DNA of 64,000 bases from Anaerococcus sp. Marseille-P3915 (GTDB lineage Bacteria; Bacillota; Clostridia; Tissierellales; Peptoniphilaceae). The stretch spans positions 456,639-520,638 of the forward strand of contig NZ_LT984888.1 in assembly GCF_900258475.1 (NCBI RefSeq), written 5' to 3'. The notes under the pieces are model-generated. The model was given only the letters and a program-made list of their open reading frames with translations, was not told the origin of the DNA and did no database searches. Both the position numbers and the translations under genes were made by a program. Of the stretch, positions 1-7,482 are shown piece after piece; positions within the stretch are counted from its first letter, which is position 1, and the number at the start of each line of letters is the position of its first letter.

Positions 1-735
1 GGCCTAGGCCTAAACGTCAAAATGGTAGACAAATCCAAAGAATTCCTAGACCTATTAAAAGGCGAATCCGACCCAGAAACAAAAAGAAAAATCATAGGCA
101 ACCACTTCGTAGAAGTATTCGAAGAAGAAGCAAAAAAAATCGGCGGAGCTAACTACCTAGTCCAAGGCACAATCTACCCAGACGTAATAGAATCCGGCAA
201 AGACAAAGCAAGCGTAATCAAAAGCCACCACAACGTAGGCGGCCTACCAGAAGACATGGACTTCAAAGGCCTAGTAGAACCACTAAGACTCCTCTTCAAA
301 GATGAAGTAAGAGCCCTAGGCGAAGAAATAGGCGTCCCACACGACATGGTCTGGAGACAACCATTCCCAGGACCAGGCCTTGCCATAAGAGTAATAGGAG
401 ACATCACAGAAGATAAACTAAGAATAGTAAGAGAAACCGACGCCATCCTAAGAGAAGAAGTCAAAAACTTCGGCCTAAACGAAAAAATCTGGCAATACTT
501 CACCGTATGGACCCCAATCAAAACAGTAGGAGTAAAAGGAGATGCTAGAAGCTACGACAACGTAGTAGCAGTAAGAGCAGTCACAAGTACAGACGCCATG
601 ACAGTAGAAGCAGCAAACCTCCCATACGAACTAATGCAAAAACTATCAAACAGAATGATAAACGAAGTAGAAGGAGTAGGCAGAATAGTCTACGACATAA
701 CCAGCAAACCACCAGGAACAATTGAATGGGAGTAA
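1..735 (+). CDS. guaA: GMP synthase (glutamine-hydrolysing), C-terminal part
   Basis: This is the 3' half of guaA, cut by the window start; the frame is open from base 1. GuaA aminates XMP to GMP in the cytoplasm, the last step of guanine nucleotide synthesis. The visible part (about 244 of the usual ~510 residues) covers the end of the ATP-pyrophosphatase domain ([10 protein letters not shown], then [10 protein letters not shown]) and the C-terminal dimerisation domain ([14 protein letters not shown]), ending in the typical PPGTIEWE. Wobble positions are strongly A/C-ended. The stop codon lies inside a terminator hairpin, and a mobile-element-rich island starts directly after it. The 3' end of guaA is a known integration site for islands in Firmicutes. 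Confidence 0.97.
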   Translation, partial: GLGLNVKMVDKSKEFLDLLKGESDPETKRKIIGNHFVEVFEEEAKKIGGANYLVQGTIYPDVIESGKDKASVIKSHHNVGGLPEDMDFKGLVEPLRLLFKDEVRALGEEIGVPHDMVWRQPFPGPGLAIRVIGDITEDKLRIVRETDAILREEVKNFGLNEKIWQYFTVWTPIKTVGVKGDARSYDNVVAVRAVTSTDAMTVEAANLPYELMQKLSNRMINEVEGVGRIVYDITSKPPGTIEWE

Positions 736-759
736 AAACATCGCAAGCGATGTTTTTAC
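732..759 (+). terminator. guaA terminator hairpin
   Basis: Perfect 12-bp inverted repeat (GTAAAAACATCG / CGATGTTTTTAC) around a CAAG loop. It overlaps the guaA stop codon and includes a T run. A near copy of the hairpin recurs at about 2447-2466. Confidence 0.7.
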
Positions 760-888
760 GTCAGCCCCATATATCGAGCACGAAGTGCGAAGATAGATGG
801 ATGGCTGCCCTTCTGCAGCGTAACGAAAAAGATGCGACCGAGTAGGGAGCATTTTTTTTGTGAAGTCGCTGAATGGGATTGAAAATCA
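760..888 (+). repeat. Left part of a mosaic repeat, interrupted by the ISL3 element
   Basis: No intact gene. The stretch 775-880 is closely matched at 2477-2560 and 2700-2735, and its end (GTCGCTGAATGG) recurs at 6933-6944. In one frame the copies read like the end of a protein (REHFF..VAEW then stop), which suggests they are relics of a coding 3' end. The IS at 889 splits this copy: joining 888 to 2376 restores a continuous repeat like the one at 16886-16962. Confidence 0.6.
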
Positions 889-2367
889 GGCTCTTTGTCA
901 AATCGTGTTGGTAATTAAAAATCAACTACATTCTTTATCGGGGATAGAAATTTCTATCCCCGATTTTTAACTAGCAAATAAATTTCTTGAAATAAGTATT
1001 CTAGTTCTAAAATTCGCAAAATTCCTGTAACCAAACGCCACTCTCTTTAAAACCTTAATGTAATTGTTTATCCCCTCAATAGCACCATTAGAATACTCAA
1101 AATTAAATGAATTCTTAAGATAATCAATATATTCAAGGCAAGTATTAATAGATACCTGCATCTTAAACCCAACCCTATCCCTAAAATAAATCAAATGCTT
1201 TTTAAAAGACTCAAAATCTCGATTTTCAATATCTTGCCTAATAATCTGATAGCAAGTATAAGAGTCTTCTAAAACTTTATCAACTGAAATACTTTCATTA
1301 ACAACATCTAACTGAGAAATATACCTACCAGGGAAATGAATTTTCTTAGAAAGGACTGTCGAACTAAGCAACCTATAAGGTTTTAGAAATAGCTTCCAAT
1401 ATTTCTTAAGCTTCTTGTAATCTAAAGAATAAGTAGAAAAAGTCTTCATAGTATCAACTCTAATCTGATTAAAAGATCTAGAAAAAAGACCAACAATATG
1501 GAATCTATCAATAATAATCTTAGCATTTACAAATAACTCCTTAATCAAAGAAATATAGGGACTATACATATCAATACAAATAATCTCAACTTGATTTCTA
1601 ACAGATTTAGGAAAAGAAGAAAAATATCTTTTTAAAAAAGGTAATTGTCTATTCTCAACAATATCAACTATCCTTGCATTATCAGCATCACAATAAATAA
1701 AACTCATAGCACCTTTAGCATCTTTAGTTGATTTAAATTCATCAAAACATAGATGTTTAGGGAGTGTTCTAAAATCTACATTAAAATAATTATCAAATCT
1801 AGCTAAAAATCTAGCAACACTAGTAGTGGAAATGTTGTTATCCCTAGCAATATCTTTAATTGAAATTTTTTTAGTTAAATCAGCGAATATGTGTTTTTTT
1901 ACTTGATTAGAAATATTACAATGTTTATCAACTATTTTAGACTCAAGTAAGAAGTATTTATCACAAGATTTACAAAACATTTTCTGCTTCTTTAAATCAA
2001 TTAGTACAGGATTATCACCTGCCCTAGAGCACCTTACAATAGATGATTTAAATCCGTACCTAATTAGATTATGGTTTAAACCACAATGAGGGCAAACTTG
2101 ATTAGAATATTTTAATTTAGCTGTTAGAATTGTATGAGTTACACCTTTAATAACTTTGTGATATATTCCATCAGAAAAATTAAGGTTCTTATCTTTGATA
2201 TTCAGCAAATTTGTAATAAAATAATTGTTAGACATATTTAATCTCCTTTTTAATTTGTAGCTGATTTAATTATAGGGTAAATGATTAAATATGTCTTCTT
2301 TTTTTACTAAAAAATCGTGCTGACAGAAGTTTCATCTACTTCTACCAACACGATTTATTATAGAACC
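889..2367 (-). mobile_element. ISL3-family insertion sequence, complete
   Basis: The element carries one ISL3-type transposase gene on the minus strand. Its ends are 25-bp imperfect inverted repeats (889-913 and 2343-2367; shared core AAATCGTGTTGGTA). It is flanked by an exact 8-bp direct repeat GAAAATCA (881-888 and 2368-2375), the target duplication length known for ISL3. A hairpin next to the right end (about 2312-2356) may terminate outside transcription. Ends, duplication and open transposase together indicate a recent, probably mobile copy. Confidence 0.9.
967..2235 (-). CDS. ISL3-family transposase
   Basis: A 422-residue DDE transposase that would catalyse movement of the surrounding element. 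The N-terminus has the family's zinc-binding segment (CPHCG, later CKSC), then a helix-turn-helix region (KKISIKDIARDNNIS) and the DDE core with CFDEFKSTKDAKG and IICIDMYSPY. The C-terminus holds SNGAIEGINNYIKVLKRVAFGY, cited here in part as EGINNYIKVLKRVAFGY, which is typical of ISL3. Length matches the family (about 400-430). The start is preceded by a purine-rich AGGAGAT site. No frameshift or internal stop is seen. Confidence 0.93.
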   Translation of the reverse strand: MSNNYFITNLLNIKDKNLNFSDGIYHKVIKGVTHTILTAKLKYSNQVCPHCGLNHNLIRYGFKSSIVRCSRAGDNPVLIDLKKQKMFCKSCDKYFLLESKIVDKHCNISNQVKKHIFADLTKKISIKDIARDNNISTTSVARFLARFDNYFNVDFRTLPKHLCFDEFKSTKDAKGAMSFIYCDADNARIVDIVENRQLPFLKRYFSSFPKSVRNQVEIICIDMYSPYISLIKELFVNAKIIIDRFHIVGLFSRSFNQIRVDTMKTFSTYSLDYKKLKKYWKLFLKPYRLLSSTVLSKKIHFPGRYISQLDVVNESISVDKVLEDSYTCYQIIRQDIENRDFESFKKHLIYFRDRVGFKMQVSINTCLEYIDYLKNSFNFEYSNGAIEGINNYIKVLKRVAFGYRNFANFRTRILISRNLFAS

Positions 2368-2375
2368 GAAAATCA

Positions 2376-2811
2376 TGAATTGATTTTCAAGTTTGATATC
2401 GACCCACTCAAACGAAGAGACATTATAATAAAAATAAAGCTAGGACATCGCAAGCGATGTTTTTACATAAGCCCAATATATCGTTCACGAAATGCGAAGA
2501 TAGATGGATGGCTGCCCTTCTGCAGTGTAACAAAAAAGATGCGACCGAATATAATGCTAGCAAAAATATCGTAGGCGATATTTTTGCGATAATCACTATT
2601 TATCAAACAAAGGAACTTTGCGCAGTATAAATAGATGATTAAGCTTATGTCACAAATCCTAAAAAATCCTGACGAAAAGGAAGATTTTTTAGGTTTGTGG
2701 CTGGAGCATTTTTTTGTGAAGTCGCTGAATGGTACCCCCAATTATGCAGTAATTTTCAAGTATGATAGCGACCGACTCAAATGCATAGAATAAAAAATAG
2801 CTACTGGTACT
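2376..2811 (+). repeat. Mosaic of short repeats and palindromes (relic region)
   Basis: No supportable gene. It contains the palindrome-bearing unit GAAAATCA..TGATTTTCAAG (2368-2392), the hairpin unit CATCGCAAGCGATG (2447-2460), a copy of the 775-845 segment (2477-2555), another hairpin AAATATCG..CGATATTT (about 2562-2581) and a second GTGAAGTCGCTGAATGG unit (2716-2732). The same pieces recur at 736-888, 6911-6972 and 16886-16940. Short open frames across it run through repeat sequence and are not credible genes. Confidence 0.55.
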
Positions 2812-2944
2812 CAAATGGTACTGGAAGTAAAAAAGAATAAACTAAATAATTCTTCCAAGTACTTTACATGAGGACAAAAAATAAGACCATAGTTTCAAGC
2901 TGCGGTATTTTTGGCTACATATTACGAGGATTAATTTATTTTGA
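2812..2944 (+). repeat. R-block copy 1 (upstream part)
   Basis: Starts with TACTGGTACTCAAATGGTAC and runs through a decayed hairpin (2885-2912) into the mobC relic. Near-identical sequence occurs at 11826-11970 (copy 3), and shorter matches at 7071-7160 (copy 2), 16940-17045 (copy 4) and 18290-18372 (copy 5). All copies lie in the same orientation. This copy separates the guaA/IS segment from the ATPase-protease cassette. Confidence 0.75.
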
Positions 2945-3118
2945 CATCTCCAATGGATACTTTCAAATGCAACAAATAATATAAACCAGATTGCAAAAAC
3001 CACTAATACAACTGGTGTCATTTACAAGAAAGATATTGATTATATGAGAGAAAAAATAGAAAAATTATCAAAAGAAATATGGGATATACATTCGTTATTA
3101 TTGAATAACATCAAATAA
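2945..3118 (+). pseudogene. MobC-type mobilisation protein, C-terminal relic (copy 1)
   Basis: An open stretch ending at TAA 3116 reads SNATNNINQIAKTTNTTG, then IYKKDIDYMREKIEKLSKEI and a short tail. NNINQIAK followed by a helical tail is the hallmark of the C-terminal end of plasmid/IME MobC relaxosome proteins. The N-terminal two thirds are missing: an in-frame stop lies at 2942 and there is no start. Two more copies (7163-7324 and 11971-12159) share nearly the whole segment. Confidence 0.7.
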
Positions 3119-3184
3119 TTAAAGCTTTATTTTCATATTAAATAACTTTAGTAGTTATAAGACTCATAAATTAAAACTGATATA

Positions 3185-3213
3185 TCGAAAATATTAGACT
3201 TATTTGGTATAAT
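3185..3213 (+). promoter_or_regulatory. Putative promoter of the AAA ATPase/subtilase operon
   Basis: A consensus TATAAT at 3208-3213 lies 29 bases before the start codon, with TCGAAA (3185-3190) 17 bp upstream as a weak -35. A strong AGGGAG ribosome site follows just before 3243. Confidence 0.5.
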
Positions 3214-3242
3214 AGTTATACCGTTAAGAATGGAGGGAGAAA

Positions 3243-4208
3243 ATGGCAACAATAAATCAAGTAAAAGAGCTACTCAAAGCTCATTTTAGTGATGATGGCG
3301 ATAAATTTAAAGTAATAGCTTTACAAATAGCAGCTCATGAAGCCAAAGTAGGCCATACAAATAGTGCTAGAGAGATAAAGGCATTAGTGGAAAACTCTCC
3401 ATCAGCTAAAAATAATGTAGTTAAATTTAATAATAACAACAAATCTTTAGGACTAAAATATTCCGATATAGGAATTGAAGAGCTTGTAGTTAGGAATTCA
3501 TTAAAAAACAAGATTGATAGAATAATTTCAGAATATAAGAAAAGAGATGTTTTGTTAAAAAACGGTTTAAAAAACAGATCTAAATTATTGTTAGAAGGAG
3601 ATCCTGGGACAGGAAAGACAATGACAGCATCAGTAATTGCATATGAATTAGGATTACCTTTATATTCCATACAAATCCACCATCTGATTTCTAAGTATAT
3701 GGGAGAAACAAGTGTGAAGCTAAAAAAAATTTTTGATCAGATAAGAGAATATAGAGGGGTATATTTATTTGATGAATTCGACGCTATTGGTTCGGATAGA
3801 AGCTTTGATAATGACGTTGGAGAAATGAGAAGAATACTAAACTCATTTCTGCAATATATAGAAGAAGATGATTCAGCCAGTATAATAATTTGTGCTACTA
3901 ATAACCCAAATATGTTAGACAAGGCATTATTCAGAAGATTTGATGATGTTTTTGAATATAAACTTCCAGATAAAGAACAAATAATAAGATTAATAGAAAT
4001 TAATCTGTATGGTCTTGATTTAAAAAACATTATTACAGAAAATGTAATTAAAAACTCACTCGGACTTAGTCATGCGGATATAGTTACGGCGTGCAAAGAG
4101 GCTAAAAAATATGTTTTATTAAACGATAAAAAGATATATGAAACCATTTTATTGGATTTTATAAAAGAAAGAAAACAGTTTTTGCAATATAAAGAGGTTA
4201 GTCAATGA
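3243..4208 (+). CDS. AAA+ ATPase, IetA-like (putative anti-phage ATPase-protease pair)
   Basis: A 321-residue ATPase. After an N-terminal helical region (about 1-90) comes one AAA domain with Walker A GDPGTGKT (residues 119-126), Walker B VYLFDEFDAIG (D177/E178) and a sensor/arginine-finger region (ATNNPNMLDKALFRRFDD), most like FtsH-type AAA domains. The stop overlaps the start of the downstream subtilase (ATGA, 4 bp), so the two are translationally coupled. An AAA ATPase paired with an S8 protease matches IetAS, first described for Ti plasmid stability/incompatibility and later as a phage-defence system. The defence role is inferred from this pairing and the island context. An ordinary AAA chaperone is less likely given the coupling. 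Confidence 0.8.
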   Translation: MATINQVKELLKAHFSDDGDKFKVIALQIAAHEAKVGHTNSAREIKALVENSPSAKNNVVKFNNNNKSLGLKYSDIGIEELVVRNSLKNKIDRIISEYKKRDVLLKNGLKNRSKLLLEGDPGTGKTMTASVIAYELGLPLYSIQIHHLISKYMGETSVKLKKIFDQIREYRGVYLFDEFDAIGSDRSFDNDVGEMRRILNSFLQYIEEDDSASIIICATNNPNMLDKALFRRFDDVFEYKLPDKEQIIRLIEINLYGLDLKNIITENVIKNSLGLSHADIVTACKEAKKYVLLNDKKIYETILLDFIKERKQFLQYKEVSQ

Positions 4209-6754
4209 CTAAAGAATTAAAAAAGCATTTTAGAATAAAAAAGAACAAAGAGTCAATTCCATTTTCACCAATCAATCGTCGAGGAAAGATAAATATTCCA
4301 AAAAGAGACAGGAAAAGTCATGCGGACTTACTTGAAAGTCAGTTTAAAAACATATGGGATAAAGAAGTATCAGATAGTCAAAAAGTCAGCTCCATTTCAA
4401 AAAGAGATGGAGTTTATTTGCAATTTAGAGGTAAAGAAAACTATAAATTGATTTTTAAAAGTTTAGAAGATACTCGTCAAAAAGTCAGGTTATGTAGCGT
4501 GAAAGAGGAAGACGGGATACAATATGCTACCGTTTTTGTTCCATTTAAAAAGAAAGACTTTTTCTTAAAGAAAATAAATAAATTTAAAGACAATGATAAA
4601 GGAACAGATGTTGTCGCATCTATTGAGTCGATTAATGAAGCTATGGTAAATGAATTATGGACAGATACTAAAGAGATTCCAATTAAAGATAAAGAAGCTT
4701 GCGAAGTTTGGCTTTCTGTTTATAGTAATAATACAACAGAAAAAGTAGTTGAAGAATTTTTTAACTTATGCAATCAACTTGAAGTTAAATATTACAAAAA
4801 ATTTGTGGAATTTCCTGAACGTGTTGTAGTATCTATAATGGCAGATATTGGAATTCTAAAAACTATCTTAATGCATAGCGATCATATTGCGGAATTTAGG
4901 AAAAAAACTACTCCTGCGAGTTTTTTTATAAAAGAAAATACTAGACAGGAACAAAAAGAATGGGTGGATGAGCTTTTAAAAAGAGCATATTTTAAGGATT
5001 CGGATTTGTCTATTTGTATATTAGATAATGGTGTTAATAATGGGCATCCTTTAATAAGTCCAGTTTTAGATGATGGAGATATGCACACAACTTTTGACGA
5101 TCGTATTTTACAAGATAATAGCTCGAATGGTCACGGGACAGGAATGGCTGGTATATCAACATATTTTAATTTAGAAGAAGCTTTAGAAAGTAATAATAAT
5201 ATAGAAATAAATCATAAATTAGAATCAGTTAGGTTTGTAGATGAAAATATAAAAAATGATGTTGATTTATATGCAGATGTAACATCTAGAGCTATTTCTC
5301 TAGTTGAAATAAGTAAGCCTAATAATAAAAGAGTAATTGCTATGCCAGTTACTGCGGGTTTTGATCCTAATGCTGACAAAAAAGACAAAAAATATTTTAG
5401 AGGGGATGGCAAACCCACTTCTTGGTCAGCAGGAATAGATAATTTAGCATTAGGAAATTATGGCGCTGAAAATACTGATTCAAGATTAATTATTATCTCA
5501 GCCGGAAATACAGAATGTTCTGAAATTGAAGAAGTTGATGATTATAAAGTAGCTGTAGCAACACACTCTGTAGAAGATCCTGCCCAGTCATGGAACGCTT
5601 TAACTGTAGGTGCTTTTACAAACAAATTTGGAATGATTGAGGATCCTTCATATAAATCTTTTATACCTTTAGTTGAAAAGGGAAGCTATTCTCCAGTTAC
5701 CTCTTCTTCATTGATGTGGGAACACAAATGGCCGATTAAGCCTGAGATTGTATTAGAAGGTGGAAACGTAGGTTATAACAAAGACTCTGAAGACTTCAAA
5801 TATGATAATTTTGAAGATTTAGAACTTCTTACAACTAATAAAAGCTATCATCTTGGAAAGTTATTTACAACGATGAATGGAACAAGCTCAGCCACAGCTC
5901 AAGCAGCTAACTTGGCAATAAGAATTATGAATGAATATCCTAATATATGGCCTCAAACTGTAAAAGCTATTATGGTACATTCTGCTAGATGGACCGATTC
6001 AATGATAAGACAAGCTTTCGGAGATAAGGAAATTAATAAGCTTACAAAGACAGAGTTAAGAGAATTGCTTCGAATTGTAGGATATGGTAGGCCTAATTTA
6101 AATCAAGCTTTATACAGCTTAAATAACTCAGTTAATTTAATTATTGAAGATGAACTTCAGCCTTTTAAAAAAAGTAAAAGTGTGGTAACAATAAATGAAA
6201 TGAGTTTACATGAAATTCCATGGCCTAGTGAAGTTTTAATTGGTCTAGGAGAAACCCCTGTTAAGATGAGGGTTACATTATCATATTTTATAGATCCATC
6301 TCCTGGAGAGATTGGATGGGAGGATAAATATAGGTATCCAGGATGTAGATTATTTTTTGATGTTAATAATACAAATGAAGATAAAGAACATTTTTTATAT
6401 AGAATAAATAATATAATTAAAGATGAAGAAAAAAGTAAGGGTATATCATACGACAATAAAAACGATAGTAATAGATGGTTATTAGGCACGAATAATAGGA
6501 ATGTAGGCTCAATACATTCAGATATTTGGGAAGATACTGCAGCAAATCTTGCTGAAAACAGATATATAGCTGTATATCCAGGGGGAGGTTGGTGGAAAGA
6601 AAGAGGCTATCTAAAAAAATACGATTCAAAAATTAAATATTCGCTAATTGTAAGTATTTCTACACCTGAAGAAACTATAGACCTATATTCATCAATAGAA
6701 AATAAAATAAATATAGCCAATAAACTTAAAGTAGAAACACCTATTAATTTTTAA
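4205..6754 (+). CDS. S8 subtilisin-like serine protease, IetS-like
   Basis: An 849-residue cytoplasmic-type subtilase; no signal peptide is visible. The N-terminal ~250 residues are a charged, unassigned region. The peptidase domain follows with the full catalytic set: Asp274 (CILDNGV), His310 (NGHGTGMAGI), oxyanion Asn435 (IISAGNTE) and Ser561 (NGTSSATAQAAN). The C-terminal ~200 residues include a beta-rich segment (PVKMRVTLSYFIDPSPGEI). Lack of a secretion signal plus coupling to an AAA ATPase suggests regulated intracellular proteolysis, as proposed for IetAS, rather than an extracellular protease. Target and trigger are unknown. It is followed by a clear terminator. Codon use is more AT-rich than in the core genes. 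Confidence 0.85.
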   Translation: MTKELKKHFRIKKNKESIPFSPINRRGKINIPKRDRKSHADLLESQFKNIWDKEVSDSQKVSSISKRDGVYLQFRGKENYKLIFKSLEDTRQKVRLCSVKEEDGIQYATVFVPFKKKDFFLKKINKFKDNDKGTDVVASIESINEAMVNELWTDTKEIPIKDKEACEVWLSVYSNNTTEKVVEEFFNLCNQLEVKYYKKFVEFPERVVVSIMADIGILKTILMHSDHIAEFRKKTTPASFFIKENTRQEQKEWVDELLKRAYFKDSDLSICILDNGVNNGHPLISPVLDDGDMHTTFDDRILQDNSSNGHGTGMAGISTYFNLEEALESNNNIEINHKLESVRFVDENIKNDVDLYADVTSRAISLVEISKPNNKRVIAMPVTAGFDPNADKKDKKYFRGDGKPTSWSAGIDNLALGNYGAENTDSRLIIISAGNTECSEIEEVDDYKVAVATHSVEDPAQSWNALTVGAFTNKFGMIEDPSYKSFIPLVEKGSYSPVTSSSLMWEHKWPIKPEIVLEGGNVGYNKDSEDFKYDNFEDLELLTTNKSYHLGKLFTTMNGTSSATAQAANLAIRIMNEYPNIWPQTVKAIMVHSARWTDSMIRQAFGDKEINKLTKTELRELLRIVGYGRPNLNQALYSLNNSVNLIIEDELQPFKKSKSVVTINEMSLHEIPWPSEVLIGLGETPVKMRVTLSYFIDPSPGEIGWEDKYRYPGCRLFFDVNNTNEDKEHFLYRINNIIKDEEKSKGISYDNKNDSNRWLLGTNNRNVGSIHSDIWEDTAANLAENRYIAVYPGGGWWKERGYLKKYDSKIKYSLIVSISTPEETIDLYSSIENKINIANKLKVETPINF

Positions 6755-6792
6755 ATAATATACCTTTGAATTGATTAAACAAATAACATGCA

Positions 6793-6828
6793 CACCTAAA
6801 GAAAATAAAAACTTTAGGTGTATTTTTT
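6793..6828 (+). terminator. Terminator of the ATPase/protease operon
   Basis: Stem CACCTAAAG / CTTTAGGTG followed by TATTTTTT, 39 bases after the protease stop codon. Confidence 0.85.
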
Positions 6829-6910
6829 GCCTTAACAAGTAGAGTTGTACGAAAACATATCATGAACGAGACTCTCATTAAAAAAATAAATAGTTATAGT
6901 ACCAGGACAT

Positions 6911-7162
6911 AGGGAGCATCTTTTTTATTTTGTCGCTGAATGGTCTTGAAAATCACGAAGTGATTTTCAAGTAATCTAAAGTCCAACTAAGACGAAGCAA
7001 AGCTGAGTCCGAAAAACTAAGCGAGAAAACTCAGGAGAGTTTTCGAGAGGAAAGTTGTAAAAAAATGGCTATTGATACTCAAATGGTACTGGAAGCGAAA
7101 AAGAATAAATTGAATAATAGTTCCAAGTACTTTACATGAGGATAAAAAATTAGACCGTACTT
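6911..7162 (+). repeat. R-block copy 2 (upstream part)
   Basis: Contains GAGCATC..GTCGCTGAATGG and the palindrome GAAAATCAC..GTGATTTTC (6950-6970). Between 7071 and 7160 it matches copy 1. It lost the internal hairpin through a deletion between two TTTCAA tracts, so it runs directly into the mobC relic. It sits between the ATPase/protease cassette and the peptide-resistance cassette. No gene is visible in 6830-7162. Confidence 0.7.
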
Positions 7163-7324
7163 TCAAATGTAACAAATAACATAAACCAGATCGCAAAGGC
7201 AACTAATATAACTGGCCTTATTTACAAGAAAGATATTGATTATACGAGAGAAAAAATAGAAAAATTATCAAAAGAAATATGGCAGATTCATTCTTTACTG
7301 CTTAATAAATCAAAAGAAAGTTAA
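7163..7324 (+). pseudogene. MobC C-terminal relic (copy 2)
   Basis: Reads SNVTNNINQIAKATNITG and on to LLLNKSKES, ending at TAA 7322. It is the same MobC tail as at 2945-3118 and 11971-12159, with a few substitutions. There is no start and no N-terminal region. The relaxase start at 7335 follows after 10 bases, the spacing expected for a mobC-relaxase operon. Confidence 0.7.
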
Positions 7325-7334
7325 AGTAATTAGT

Positions 7335-7427
7335 ATGGCAATTATAAAAATATATCCTATAAAATCAACTCTAAATTTAGCAATAGATTACATTATTAAG
7401 AGTAAAAAAACTGATACAAAAACATAG
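7335..7427 (+). pseudogene. Relaxase (MobA/VirD2-like) N-terminal relic
   Basis: ATG 7335 opens a 30-residue frame starting MAIIKIYPIKSTLNLAIDYI. This resembles the first beta-strand and helix of relaxases of the MobA/VirD2 group, which begin with a similar IKI.PIKSTL..AIDYI pattern. The frame then stops (TAG 7425), so the catalytic part is gone. Its position directly after a MobC tail supports the reading. The truncation is probably due to the insertion or exchange that placed the peptide-resistance operon here. Confidence 0.6.
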
Positions 7428-7452
7428 TATTATCATATATAATTTATGAATA

Positions 7453-7482
7453 CAAAAAAGAATACCCTATATAAGAGTATTC
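7453..7482 (-). terminator. Terminator of the peptide-resistance operon
   Basis: On the minus strand the stem GAATAC / GTATTC is followed by a T run. It overlaps the stop codon of the histidine kinase. A related hairpin lies at 12171-12202. Confidence 0.65.

Noticed and set aside
2317..2741. Open frames of 85 residues (+) and 92 residues (-) next to the IS.
   Set aside because: Both run across IS end, palindromes and copied repeat units without a ribosome site; their translations only restate repeat sequence.
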